From Pseudohongiella sp. (lineage in GTDB: Bacteria; Pseudomonadota; Gammaproteobacteria; Pseudomonadales; Pseudohongiellaceae), in contig NZ_DRFV01000015.1 in assembly GCF_011050365.1 (NCBI RefSeq), forward strand, positions 62,001 through 126,000: DNA of 64,000 nucleotides, written 5' to 3'. Positions 27,033 to 35,017 of this stretch are shown piece by piece. Every line of letters begins with the position of its first letter. Within the stretch, counting starts at the first letter, position 1. A program made the position numbers and the translations under genes. Under the pieces are notes generated by a model. It did no database searches and was not told the origin of the DNA. It worked only from the letters and a program-made list of their open reading frames with translations.

Positions 27033-28238
27033 TCAGCCAAAGTCCTGTTTGCTCATCCAGGGAATGATGCGCTCGAATGCCTCTTCGATATTCGCCAGCG
27101 ATGTCGAATAACTCAGACGCAGGGCGTTGTTACAGCTGCTTCCGAAGGTCTCGCCGGGAATGGTACAGACGCCGGTCTCCTTAAGTAGCCGCAGCGCCAC
27201 GTTGGTGCCATTGACCCCTTCCGGTAATGCGGGAAAGAGGTAAAAGGCGCCCTCCGGCTTATAGCCGGTCAGGTGCGGCGTCTGCTCTACCAGTTCCACC
27301 AAACGGTCACGCCGTCGGGTGTATTCGGCCAGCATATGATCGGTAAACCCGGTGCCACCATTCAGAGCCGCCACGCCGGCCCACTGAAAGGGCGTGTTCG
27401 CCACCGTGGTGGTGAACATGTGATAGCGCCGCAACTTCTTGATGGCTGCCTGACTGGCAATCAGCCAGCCAATGCGCATACCCGCCATACTGTAGGTCTT
27501 GGAGAAACTGCTAACCACCATGACATGGTCCAGGTCACTGCAGCATGACAGCACCGAGGGGTACTCCTTGCCGTCGTATATCAGGTGGTCATACACCTCA
27601 TCACTGATCACATGAATACCGCGGTAGGCGGCCTCTTCCAGGATTGCTTCCAGCGTTTCCCTGGGGTACAGAGTGCCGGTCGGGTTGCTGGGCGAATTAA
27701 GCACAATGGCGTGGGTATGAGGTTCTATCGCGTCGATCACTTCGTTGGGATCGAGTTGATGGTTGTTCTCGGCCCGGGTCGGAATTTCAGTGACCTCACC
27801 ACCGTTCATGCGAATCAGAGGTGCATACAGCATGAAAGCCGGGTCGGGCACAATAAAGTGGCGGCCGGGCGCCGCAACGGCTGTCAACGCCAGATATATC
27901 GCCTCGGTGGCGCCGGTGGTAATCAGGATATTTTCCATCGTCAGCTCGCGCTGATATCGGCCACCATAATAACTTGCCAGGGATTCCAGCAGTTCCGGCA
28001 GGCCGGCATCCATGGTGTACCCGGTCTGCCCGGCCTGCAGGGCCTCAACCGCAGCATCCACCACGTTTCTGGGCGCCGGCAAATCCGGCTGGCCAATCGA
28101 CAGGTGAATGACATCATCAAGGCTGGAGGCCAGATTGACCATTTTGCGAATGCCGGGAATGGGAATAGTCAGCAGTGCCGGATTCCACACCGGGTCTTCG
28201 GATTCGTACAGATCGATATCACTTGTGCCAAGTGCCAT
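27033..28238 (-). CDS. PLP-dependent class I/II aminotransferase
   Basis: This 401-residue fold-type I enzyme of the aspartate aminotransferase family moves an amino group between an amino acid and a keto acid. The PLP lysine is in VVSSFSKTYSMAGMRIGW (about residue 245). Other marks are IGQPDLPAPRNV at the N terminus, LNSPSNPTGTLYP for the cofactor-ring Asn, ISDEVYDHLIYDG, and LRLSYSTSLANIEEAFERI with the carboxylate-binding Arg. Specific substrate is not evident. It follows the amidase gene by 15 bases and is likely in the same operon. Confidence 0.9.
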   Translation of the reverse strand: MALGTSDIDLYESEDPVWNPALLTIPIPGIRKMVNLASSLDDVIHLSIGQPDLPAPRNVVDAAVEALQAGQTGYTMDAGLPELLESLASYYGGRYQRELTMENILITTGATEAIYLALTAVAAPGRHFIVPDPAFMLYAPLIRMNGGEVTEIPTRAENNHQLDPNEVIDAIEPHTHAIVLNSPSNPTGTLYPRETLEAILEEAAYRGIHVISDEVYDHLIYDGKEYPSVLSCCSDLDHVMVVSSFSKTYSMAGMRIGWLIASQAAIKKLRRYHMFTTTVANTPFQWAGVAALNGGTGFTDHMLAEYTRRRDRLVELVEQTPHLTGYKPEGAFYLFPALPEGVNGTNVALRLLKETGVCTIPGETFGSSCNNALRLSYSTSLANIEEAFERIIPWMSKQDFG

Positions 28239-28253
28239 AAAACTCTCCCGTGA

Positions 28254-29663
28254 TCACGCGGTAAACAAATCTGGACGACGGTCGGTCAAAGGTGCCGCCT
28301 GCTGGTAGGCGTAACCTGCCTGTAATACCAACGCGTCGTTGAAACGTGCGCCCACCAGCTGCAGGCCCATTGGCAGGCCTTTGCTGTCAAAGCCACAGGG
28401 CACCGACAGCCCCGGCTGACCGGTCATGTTGAAGGGGTAGGTAAAGGGCGTCCAGGTTGGCCAGCGCGTGCTGGGCCAATCTTCCGGCACTTCGCGTCCG
28501 GTCTTGAAGGCCGTGATCGGTAACGTCGGTGTCAGCAGCAGGTCGTACTTCTGATGGAATCCGGCCATGCGCTCACGCAGCGCCATCGACTCGTTCACCG
28601 CCCCCATGTAGTCCAGCATGCTCAGACGCGACGCTTTTTCTGCCACCTTGACCAGCTCCGGATCCATCACCGCACGTTTCTTGCTACCCAGATCGCGGAT
28701 AGCATTGGCCGCGCCACCGTAGAACAGGTGGCCAAACGCAGCCAGCGGATCGCTGAAACCGGGATCAACCCGCACCACCTGAGCGCCAAGCGACTCAAAT
28801 ACTTTGGCTGCCTCGGCCACAGAGGCTTCCACTTCCTTGTCTACATCCACGTAACCCAGATTGGGGCTATAGGCGATTTTCAGGCCCTTCACACCGTCTT
28901 TAAGCTTGGCCAGGTAATCGATATGGCGACGTGGTACCGCATTGGTGTCGCGGTAGTCGGCCTCACTCAGCACATTCATCAGCAGCGCGCAGTCTTCCAC
29001 TGTCCAGGTCATGGGACCGGCATGAGCCAGCGTGCCGAACGGGCTGGATGGCCAGTGTGGTACTTCACCAAAGGAAGGTTTCAGGCCGACGACGCCGCAG
29101 AACGCGGCGGGAATGCGAATTGAGCCGCCGGCATCGGTACCCAGTGCCAGCGGCGCCATACCCAGTGCCACCGCTACACCGCTGCCACCGCTCGACCCGC
29201 CGGAGGTGGTATCCGGGTTCCAGGGATTATTGGTGACCCCGTTTACCGGATTGTCGGTTACGCCCTTCCAGCCCAGTTCGGGTGTGGTGGTCTTGCCAAT
29301 AGGGACATAACCGTGACGCGCCAGCGCGGCAGTACAGGGAGCAGATTTACCCAGCGTGCTTTTCGCGTCGACGGTATTCGAGCCTTTGATGGTCGGCCAC
29401 ATGGGCGTCAGAAATACATCCTTGACCGCGACGGGCACGCCATCGAGCAGGCCATGCGCCTCGCCGCGCTGATAGCGTTGCTCTGACTCGCGGGCAAAGC
29501 CGATGGACGTCTCACGATCAACGAGGCAGAAGCCGTTGGTGTGCTTATCCAGCCTCTCGATCTGATCCAGCATCGCAGTGGTGACCTCAACCGGGGACAA
29601 CTGCTTATCGGCATAATGCTCCCGAAGTTGTACTGCGGTCATCGTAAGAATGTCCTGGGACAT
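28254..29663 (-). CDS. Amidase-signature-family amidase
   Basis: This 469-residue enzyme belongs to the amidase signature family, with the Ser-cisSer-Lys triad: Lys in GVPVAVKDVFLT, the cis-Ser in TSGGSSGGSGVAVALG, and the nucleophile Ser in GTDAGGSIRIPAAFCGVVGLKPS. It hydrolyses an amide bond; the substrate is unknown. The chosen ATG at 29663 has a strong AAGGAGG just ahead; the open frame reaches 29714 without support. GatA is unlikely because gatB and gatC are absent and the C-terminal part differs from the usual GatA pattern. Its place among transaminases and dehydrogenases suggests degradation of an amide- or N-acyl-type nitrogen compound. Confidence 0.9.
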   Translation of the reverse strand: MSQDILTMTAVQLREHYADKQLSPVEVTTAMLDQIERLDKHTNGFCLVDRETSIGFARESEQRYQRGEAHGLLDGVPVAVKDVFLTPMWPTIKGSNTVDAKSTLGKSAPCTAALARHGYVPIGKTTTPELGWKGVTDNPVNGVTNNPWNPDTTSGGSSGGSGVAVALGMAPLALGTDAGGSIRIPAAFCGVVGLKPSFGEVPHWPSSPFGTLAHAGPMTWTVEDCALLMNVLSEADYRDTNAVPRRHIDYLAKLKDGVKGLKIAYSPNLGYVDVDKEVEASVAEAAKVFESLGAQVVRVDPGFSDPLAAFGHLFYGGAANAIRDLGSKKRAVMDPELVKVAEKASRLSMLDYMGAVNESMALRERMAGFHQKYDLLLTPTLPITAFKTGREVPEDWPSTRWPTWTPFTYPFNMTGQPGLSVPCGFDSKGLPMGLQLVGARFNDALVLQAGYAYQQAAPLTDRRPDLFTA

Positions 29664-29723
29664 ACCCTCCTCCTTAGGTGTAAAAACAACGTTGAAAAAC
29701 TGAACGGGCGCCACGCCCGGCTT

Positions 29724-30674
29724 TCAGTTTTTCCCTTTATCGACCTGATTAAACAGACTCTCATCTGCCAGCCAATGTGTCAGGTTTGCCATGAACTGTT
29801 CGCCCAGCGCACGGCGCCAGCCCACAAAATCGCCTGCCATGTGGGCCGACATCATCACGTTGGGCATATCCCACAGCGGATGATTCTCCGGCAGCGGCTC
29901 GGGCTCGAATACATCCAGCGCCGCGCCGGCAATCACTTCCTGCTGCAACGCGTCGACCAGATCATCAGTTACCACCACAGCGCCCCGGCCGACGTTGACC
30001 AGCACCGCCTGCGGCTTCATCTGCGCCAGCGTCTGGCGGTTGATCAGACCCTCTGTTGTGGGCGTCAGCGGCGCGGTAACAATGACATAGTCGGCGTCAG
30101 GCAGGTATTGTTCGAGGTCAGCATTGGCCACTATCTGTTTGAAATAAGGTGCTTCCCGTGCGCTGCGGGCCACACCGGTAACGTCCAGGCCCAGCGCATC
30201 GAGCAGGCGTGCGACCTCGCTGCCAATGGAACCGGCGCCGATAATCAGCGCCTGCTTGCCGCTAATGAGCCGGGTTTCCCGGTGCCGCCATGCGTGCGCT
30301 TGCTGGTGCCGTAAATTGCCGAGGGTATCCTTGGCAAACAGCAGCACGGCGCCGAGCACATATTCGGCTATGCCCAGATCAAACACCCCGCGTGCGTTGG
30401 TCAGCTGCAAATCACTTGCCACCAGTGCCGGGAATAACAGCGCATCGACGCCGGCGCTGGTGGCGTGTACCCATTTGATGCTGTGCTGTGCCGGCCAGCA
30501 GCGTTCCAGCAGACCGGTTCGGAAATCGGTAACCACCAGGATATCGGTCTGCGGCAGCTGCGCGCGCAGCTCGGCTTCAGCGCTGACGGTGGTCAGCTCA
30601 ACACCCTTGGGCAATGATTCAAGGCCCGGCAAATTTGCCTCGCCGGGCGCAAGCAGTACCAGAATACGGGTCAC
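29724..30674 (-). CDS. D-2-hydroxyacid dehydrogenase family protein
   Basis: This 316-residue NAD(P)-dependent enzyme interconverts 2-keto acids and D-2-hydroxy acids. It has the Rossmann signature LIIGAGSIGSEVARLLDALGLDV (about residues 137-160), NVGRGAVVVTDDLVDALQ with the catalytic Arg region upstream, DVFEPEPLPENHPLWDMPNVMMSAHMAG with the catalytic His near its end, and the GDFVGWRR tail. It resembles the glyoxylate/hydroxypyruvate reductase branch, but specificity cannot be settled by eye. It overlaps the preceding class III aminotransferase gene by four bases and precedes the amidase by 60. Confidence 0.9.
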   Translation of the reverse strand: MTRILVLLAPGEANLPGLESLPKGVELTTVSAEAELRAQLPQTDILVVTDFRTGLLERCWPAQHSIKWVHATSAGVDALLFPALVASDLQLTNARGVFDLGIAEYVLGAVLLFAKDTLGNLRHQQAHAWRHRETRLISGKQALIIGAGSIGSEVARLLDALGLDVTGVARSAREAPYFKQIVANADLEQYLPDADYVIVTAPLTPTTEGLINRQTLAQMKPQAVLVNVGRGAVVVTDDLVDALQQEVIAGAALDVFEPEPLPENHPLWDMPNVMMSAHMAGDFVGWRRALGEQFMANLTHWLADESLFNQVDKGKN

Positions 30675-31924
30675 CCGGCCACCTCCTGCAGTGCCTTGCC
30701 AAAGCGTGAAACGGCGTCGTCAATTTCGCTCTCCGACACTGTCAGTGGTGGCAGCCAGCGGACAATCTGGCCATCGGTGCCACAACGCAGCAATAGCAGA
30801 CCATGGGCTTCGGCGGCGGCGCTGAGCCTGGCCGCGAGATCAGCTCTGGGTGTGCGGTGATTGTCAGCAATCTCCATGCCCAGCATCAGACCTTTGCCGC
30901 GAATCGCGTCGATAAAGTCATAGCGTTGTTGCAGCTCGTGCAGCTGGTTCAACAGACGATCACCCTGCTTTGCAGCATTGGCCACCAGTTGCTCCTCGTC
31001 GAACACCTCCAGGGTTGCCAGGGCGGCGGCGCAGGCTACCGCGTTGGCGCCGTAGGTGCCGCCCTGAGAGCCAGGCATGCCTTTGTTCATCAACGCTTCC
31101 GGCGCTGCGATGGCTGACAGCGGGAAACCGCTGGCCAGGCCCTTGGCGGTAATCACTACGTCGGGCTGTACGTCAAAATAGTCATGACTCCAGAACTTGC
31201 CGGTACGACCGTACCCGGCCTGAATCTCATCGCAGATAAACAGGATGCCATGCTGTTTGCAGCGCTCGGCCAGCCCCTGCATGAATGCTTTGTTGGCAGG
31301 ATAATAACCAAACTCACCCTGCACCGGTTCGATCATCATGGCAGCGGTGTCGCTGGGCGCCGACTGCGTTTTCATGATGTGATCCAGCTCGTGCAAGGCA
31401 AAATCAGTCGCCTGTTCTTCTGTCCAGCCGTGACGATACGGGTGCGGAAAAGGCGATATCACCACACCTGCCATCATTGGATGAAAGCCGGTACGTACTT
31501 TGGTGCTGGAAGTGGTCAATGAGGCCGCGCCCATGGTGCGGCCATGGAAGCCACCATCAAAAACGATGATATTGGCCCGACCGGTGGCATGGCGCGCCAA
31601 TCGCAGGGCGGCCTCTACCGCTTCGGAGCCCGAATTGGTAAAAGCCAGCGAATCGATGGGGCCAGGCATACGTTCGGCCAGCCGGTCAGACAGCTCCAGC
31701 ATGGGCTGATGACTCACCGTGGTGTATTGCGCGTGAACAATTTTGCCCACCTGCTCACGTGCAGCCGCCACTACTTTGGGATGGCAATGTCCGGTGCTGG
31801 TAACCCCAATGCCCGAAGTGAAGTCCAGATAGCGTTTGCCGTTGACGTCAAACAGCCAACTGCCTTCGCCGCGATCAACACACACTTTACTGGCTTGTTT
31901 CAGCAACGGTGATAGATGACTCAT
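30671..31924 (-). CDS. Class III aminotransferase (GABA/omega-amino acid type)
   Basis: This 417-residue PLP enzyme has the class III pattern: SGIGVTSTGHCHPKVVAAAREQ near the N terminus, FTNSGSEAVEAALRLARHATGR, HGRTMGAASLTTS, ICDEIQAGYGRTGKFWSHDYFDVQPDVVITAKGLASGFPLSA with the PLP lysine, and GGTYGANAVACAAALATL. Such enzymes transfer amino groups from 4-aminobutyrate, beta-alanine or similar omega-amines. The nearby succinate-semialdehyde-type dehydrogenase supports a GABA-like route (gabT/gabD), but the two are separated by an isopropylmalate-dehydrogenase-like gene. Confidence 0.9.
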   Translation of the reverse strand: MSHLSPLLKQASKVCVDRGEGSWLFDVNGKRYLDFTSGIGVTSTGHCHPKVVAAAREQVGKIVHAQYTTVSHQPMLELSDRLAERMPGPIDSLAFTNSGSEAVEAALRLARHATGRANIIVFDGGFHGRTMGAASLTTSSTKVRTGFHPMMAGVVISPFPHPYRHGWTEEQATDFALHELDHIMKTQSAPSDTAAMMIEPVQGEFGYYPANKAFMQGLAERCKQHGILFICDEIQAGYGRTGKFWSHDYFDVQPDVVITAKGLASGFPLSAIAAPEALMNKGMPGSQGGTYGANAVACAAALATLEVFDEEQLVANAAKQGDRLLNQLHELQQRYDFIDAIRGKGLMLGMEIADNHRTPRADLAARLSAAAEAHGLLLLRCGTDGQIVRWLPPLTVSESEIDDAVSRFGKALQEVAG

Positions 31925-32026
31925 AGTCTGTCTCCTGTCCTTTCAGCGGGCATCGCGCCCACCCGTGCCCGAAAATCCGATAGGCCAGCCACTTCGCCAT
32001 GCAGGTCCTGACACTGCCAAAGGCGA

Positions 32027-33163
32027 TTACAGCTCGGCGATGACGCCGGCAGTAATCTCCTGACAAGTTCGCCGCGCCCCTGCGAGCGTCACCAGGTCTT
32101 TGGCGACGGCCAGGCGCAGGCGCTCGGCAGCCTGTATGCAGCCTACCCAGTCCAGCATCATGGCTGTGGTAAGCAGCATGGCAGCAGGATTGGCTTTCCC
32201 CTGGCCGGCGATATCCGGCGCGCTGCCATGTGTTGGTTCAAACAGCGCCGGCATGTCCCGGCTGTCCGGGTTAATATTGCTTGACGGTGCCAGCCCCAAA
32301 CCGCCTGACAGCACTGCGGCCAGATCCGTCAATATGTCGCCATGCAAGTTACTCGCCACCACAACATCAAAGTCCCATGGGCTCTGTACAAATTTCATGC
32401 AGGCGGCGTCGACCAGTTCATGATGAACGCCTATTTGCGGGAACTCAGTAGCGATTTCAGCAAACACTTCGGTATACATATCGCCCCAAAAGGGCTGCGC
32501 ATTGCGCTTGGTAATCAGGCATACCTGTGCACCAGCGTTGCCCTTTTCAGCACAAAAGAAAGCCTTCATGCCCTTTGGCCGCGCAGCCAGACGTTGCTGC
32601 GCCCGACGAAAGGCGTGGCGAATGAGCCGCTCGGTGCCGTGCCGGGTGAACACTTCCAGCTGCGTCGCCACTTCCTGGTCAGTGCCGCGATTCAGGCGCC
32701 CGCCCTGGTTAACGTACTCCCCCTCGCTATTTTCGCGAATTACCAGCATATCGACGCCTGCTGCACGCGGGTCGGCCAGGTATTGCGGCGCGCCCGGCAA
32801 TAATCTGGCGGGTCGCTCGCAAGCCCAGAGTTGCAACCCCTTGCGAAAAGTCAGCAGCGGCGCCAGCGAAATACTGTCGGGCAACCGGTAACGCTGAGCA
32901 TCACTGATCGGGCCAGGATCACCCAGGGCGCCCATCAGCAGCGCGTCGTAGCGCTGTACCTGCTGTAGCGCATCCTTCGGCATCATCTCGCCGTGTGCCT
33001 GATGCCAAGCGGTACTGGGCCATGGCAGCGTTTCCCAGTCGAGCGGCAATGGTTCAATCTCATGCAATGCCTGCAACACCGAATCGGCCGACGCCATGAC
33101 CTCGTGACCGATACCGTCGCCCGGCATCAGTGCGATTTTCTTGTGTGCAGCCTGTTCGACCAT
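32027..33163 (-). CDS. Isocitrate/isopropylmalate/tartrate dehydrogenase family protein
   Basis: Started at the ATG at 33163 the protein is 378 residues: MVEQAAHKKIALMPGDGIGHEVM. It has the decarboxylating hydroxyacid-dehydrogenase pattern: IRENSEGEYVNQGG, the Lys/Asn segment, and WDFDVVVASNLHGDILTDLAAVLSGGLGLAPS with metal-binding Asp residues, ending FEPTHGSAPDIAGQGKANPAA. The genes around are catabolic and no leuA/C/D is present, so a tartrate/D-malate dehydrogenase-like role is more likely than leucine synthesis. The open frame runs on to 33619, but that part is antisense-frame reading inside the neighbouring aldehyde dehydrogenase. Its start lies four bases after that gene's stop. Confidence 0.87.
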   Translation of the reverse strand: MVEQAAHKKIALMPGDGIGHEVMASADSVLQALHEIEPLPLDWETLPWPSTAWHQAHGEMMPKDALQQVQRYDALLMGALGDPGPISDAQRYRLPDSISLAPLLTFRKGLQLWACERPARLLPGAPQYLADPRAAGVDMLVIRENSEGEYVNQGGRLNRGTDQEVATQLEVFTRHGTERLIRHAFRRAQQRLAARPKGMKAFFCAEKGNAGAQVCLITKRNAQPFWGDMYTEVFAEIATEFPQIGVHHELVDAACMKFVQSPWDFDVVVASNLHGDILTDLAAVLSGGLGLAPSSNINPDSRDMPALFEPTHGSAPDIAGQGKANPAAMLLTTAMMLDWVGCIQAAERLRLAVAKDLVTLAGARRTCQEITAGVIAEL

Positions 33164-33167
33164 GGGC

Positions 33168-34628
33168 TTATTCTGTCCCCATGCACAGGTATTTGATTTC
33201 CATGTACTCTTCGATGCCGTGGCTGGAGCCCTCGCGGCCCAGGCCTGACTCCTTGACACCACCGAACGGCGCCGCAGCATTGGACACCGCGCCTTCGTTG
33301 ACGCCAATGATGCCGGCTTCCAGCGCATCGGCGACGCGCCATACGCGATGAATGTTGGTGCTATAGAAATACGCCGCCAGGCCATAGGGCGTGTCGTTGG
33401 CGATCTCGATGGCTTCTTCTTCGCTATCAAATTTGATAACAGCAGCCAGCGGACCGAAGGTCTCGTCGTCGCACAGTTGCATGTCGCGGGTGACACCGGT
33501 GACCAGAACTGGCTCCACGAAATTGCCGTTGTCGCCTTTCGGGGCTGCGCCGGCAACATGTCTGGCACCTTTGTCCAGAGCATCCTGGAAATGGTCCTGC
33601 ACCTTTTCAACGGCGGCACGGTTTATCAAGGCCGATTGGGTAACGCCCTCGGCAAAACCATCACCCAATTTTAGTTTGGCCATCGCTGCGGAGAGCTTTT
33701 CAACAAAACGGTCATGGATACCGGACTGCACCAGAAAGCGGTTGGCGCACACACAGGTCTGCCCGGTGTTGCGGAACTTGCAGATCATTGCCCCTTCTAC
33801 CGCACGATCCAGATCAGCGTCATCAAACACCAGGAAAGGTGCGTTACCGCCCAGTTCCAGCGACACCTTCTGAATATGTTGTGCACACTGCGCCATAAGC
33901 TGGCTACCCACATTCGTCGAACCGGTAAAGCTGAGCTTGCGTACAATCGGGCTGCCAGTCAGCACATCACTGATCAGCGATGCCTTGCCTGTCACCACGT
34001 TGAAAACACCTGCCGGAATACCTGCTTCATCGGCCAGTTCGGCCAGCGCCAGCGCAGTGTAGGGTGTGGCGCTCGCCGGCTTGACGATCATTGAGCAGCC
34101 TGCCGCCAAAGCCGCACCCGCCTTGCGGGTAATCATCGCAGCGGGGAAATTCCAGGGCGTGATCGCGGCGGTCACGCCGATGGCCTGCTTGGTTACGACA
34201 ATGTGCTGACCCGGCTTGGCTCCGGGAATGGTTTCACCGTAAACCCGGCGCGCTTCCTCAGCAAACCAGCGAATGAAAGACGCTGCGTATTCCACCTCGC
34301 CGCGTGACTCGCCCAGAGGTTTACCCTGCTCCAGCGTCATCAGGCTGGCGATGTCTTCCTTGTGCTGCAGAATCAGGTCATTCCAGCGCAACAGCAGATC
34401 GGCGCGCTCCTGTGCAGTTTTTTTACGCCAAACCCTGAAGCCGGCGTCTGCCTGCTTGATGGCATCCTTTAATTGCGCCTCACCGAGTACCGGCACAGTA
34501 CCCAATATGTCACCATTGGCCGGGTTATCCACCTCAATGGTGCTGCCATCACTGGCCTCCACCCACTGACCGCCGACGTAACATTGCTGGCGAAATAAAC
34601 GTTTGGTTTTAAGTCGGGTTACAGACAT
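33168..34628 (-). CDS. gabD: NAD(P)-dependent succinate-semialdehyde dehydrogenase family protein
   Basis: This 486-residue aldehyde dehydrogenase oxidises an aldehyde to its acid. The nucleotide-binding [27 protein letters not shown], the general-base Glu in [19 protein letters not shown], and the catalytic Cys in [14 protein letters not shown] are all present, and the overall sequence pattern ([29 protein letters not shown]-like end) is that of GabD. The start at 34628 is chosen because GGAGGAA sits just ahead of it; the frame opens at 34685. It is the first gene of the run to 27033, and with the class III aminotransferase could complete GABA or 5-aminovalerate breakdown. Confidence 0.88.
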   Translation of the reverse strand: [486 protein letters not shown]

Positions 34629-35011
34629 GGACAAATTCCTCCAAAACAGTCTTAAGCAAGATCCGGTCAGTTGTGTCTGATGCAATGCGCTGCCATTTAA
34701 AAACGCACGACAGGGTCGGTCACCGCAGGCATCAAACCTTGACCCCCTACCCTAGGCTGAATCGGCGGCAGAAGCAAACCGCTCAACCACAGCAAAGGCC
34801 AGCCGACGTTTGGGGGTAGCTGTGTAAAGGATCTGTGCAAAGGTTCTGTGTAAAGGACGAACAAGGGCTATCCCCGGGATTTAGCATGCCGTACCCGGTC
34901 TGCTCCGGTTAAATCATCATCGTATTCTGGAACGCGGTGAGGCTGATGCCTTTGTGAACGCCAAGCTGTATGCTTTAATGAAGATCTTACCGGACCCGTT
35001 TCCAGCAGGGC
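34629..35011. other. 383-base intergenic region with a tandem repeat
   Basis: This stretch separates the divergent gabD-like and TonB-like-anchor genes. No convincing ORF or RNA gene is visible. It must hold both promoters. The one structured element is the 13-bp triplicate at 34820-34858. Confidence 0.6.
34820..34858. repeat. Three tandem 13-bp repeats
   Basis: Units CTGTGTAAAGGAT, CTGTGCAAAGGTT and CTGTGTAAAGGAC lie head to tail with no gap. They could be repeated protein-binding sites for the divergent promoters, or a chance slippage expansion. Confidence 0.8.
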
Positions 35012-35017
35012 ATGATC

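Noticed and set aside
28254-29663. GatA subunit of the Glu-tRNA(Gln) amidotransferase
   Set aside because: gatB and gatC are absent and the gene sits in a catabolic run; the general amidase assignment fits better.
33164-33619. Long N-terminal extension of the isopropylmalate-dehydrogenase-like gene
   Set aside because: These codons overlap the aldehyde dehydrogenase gene in another frame; the family N terminus (KIALMPGDGIG) begins just after ATG 33163.
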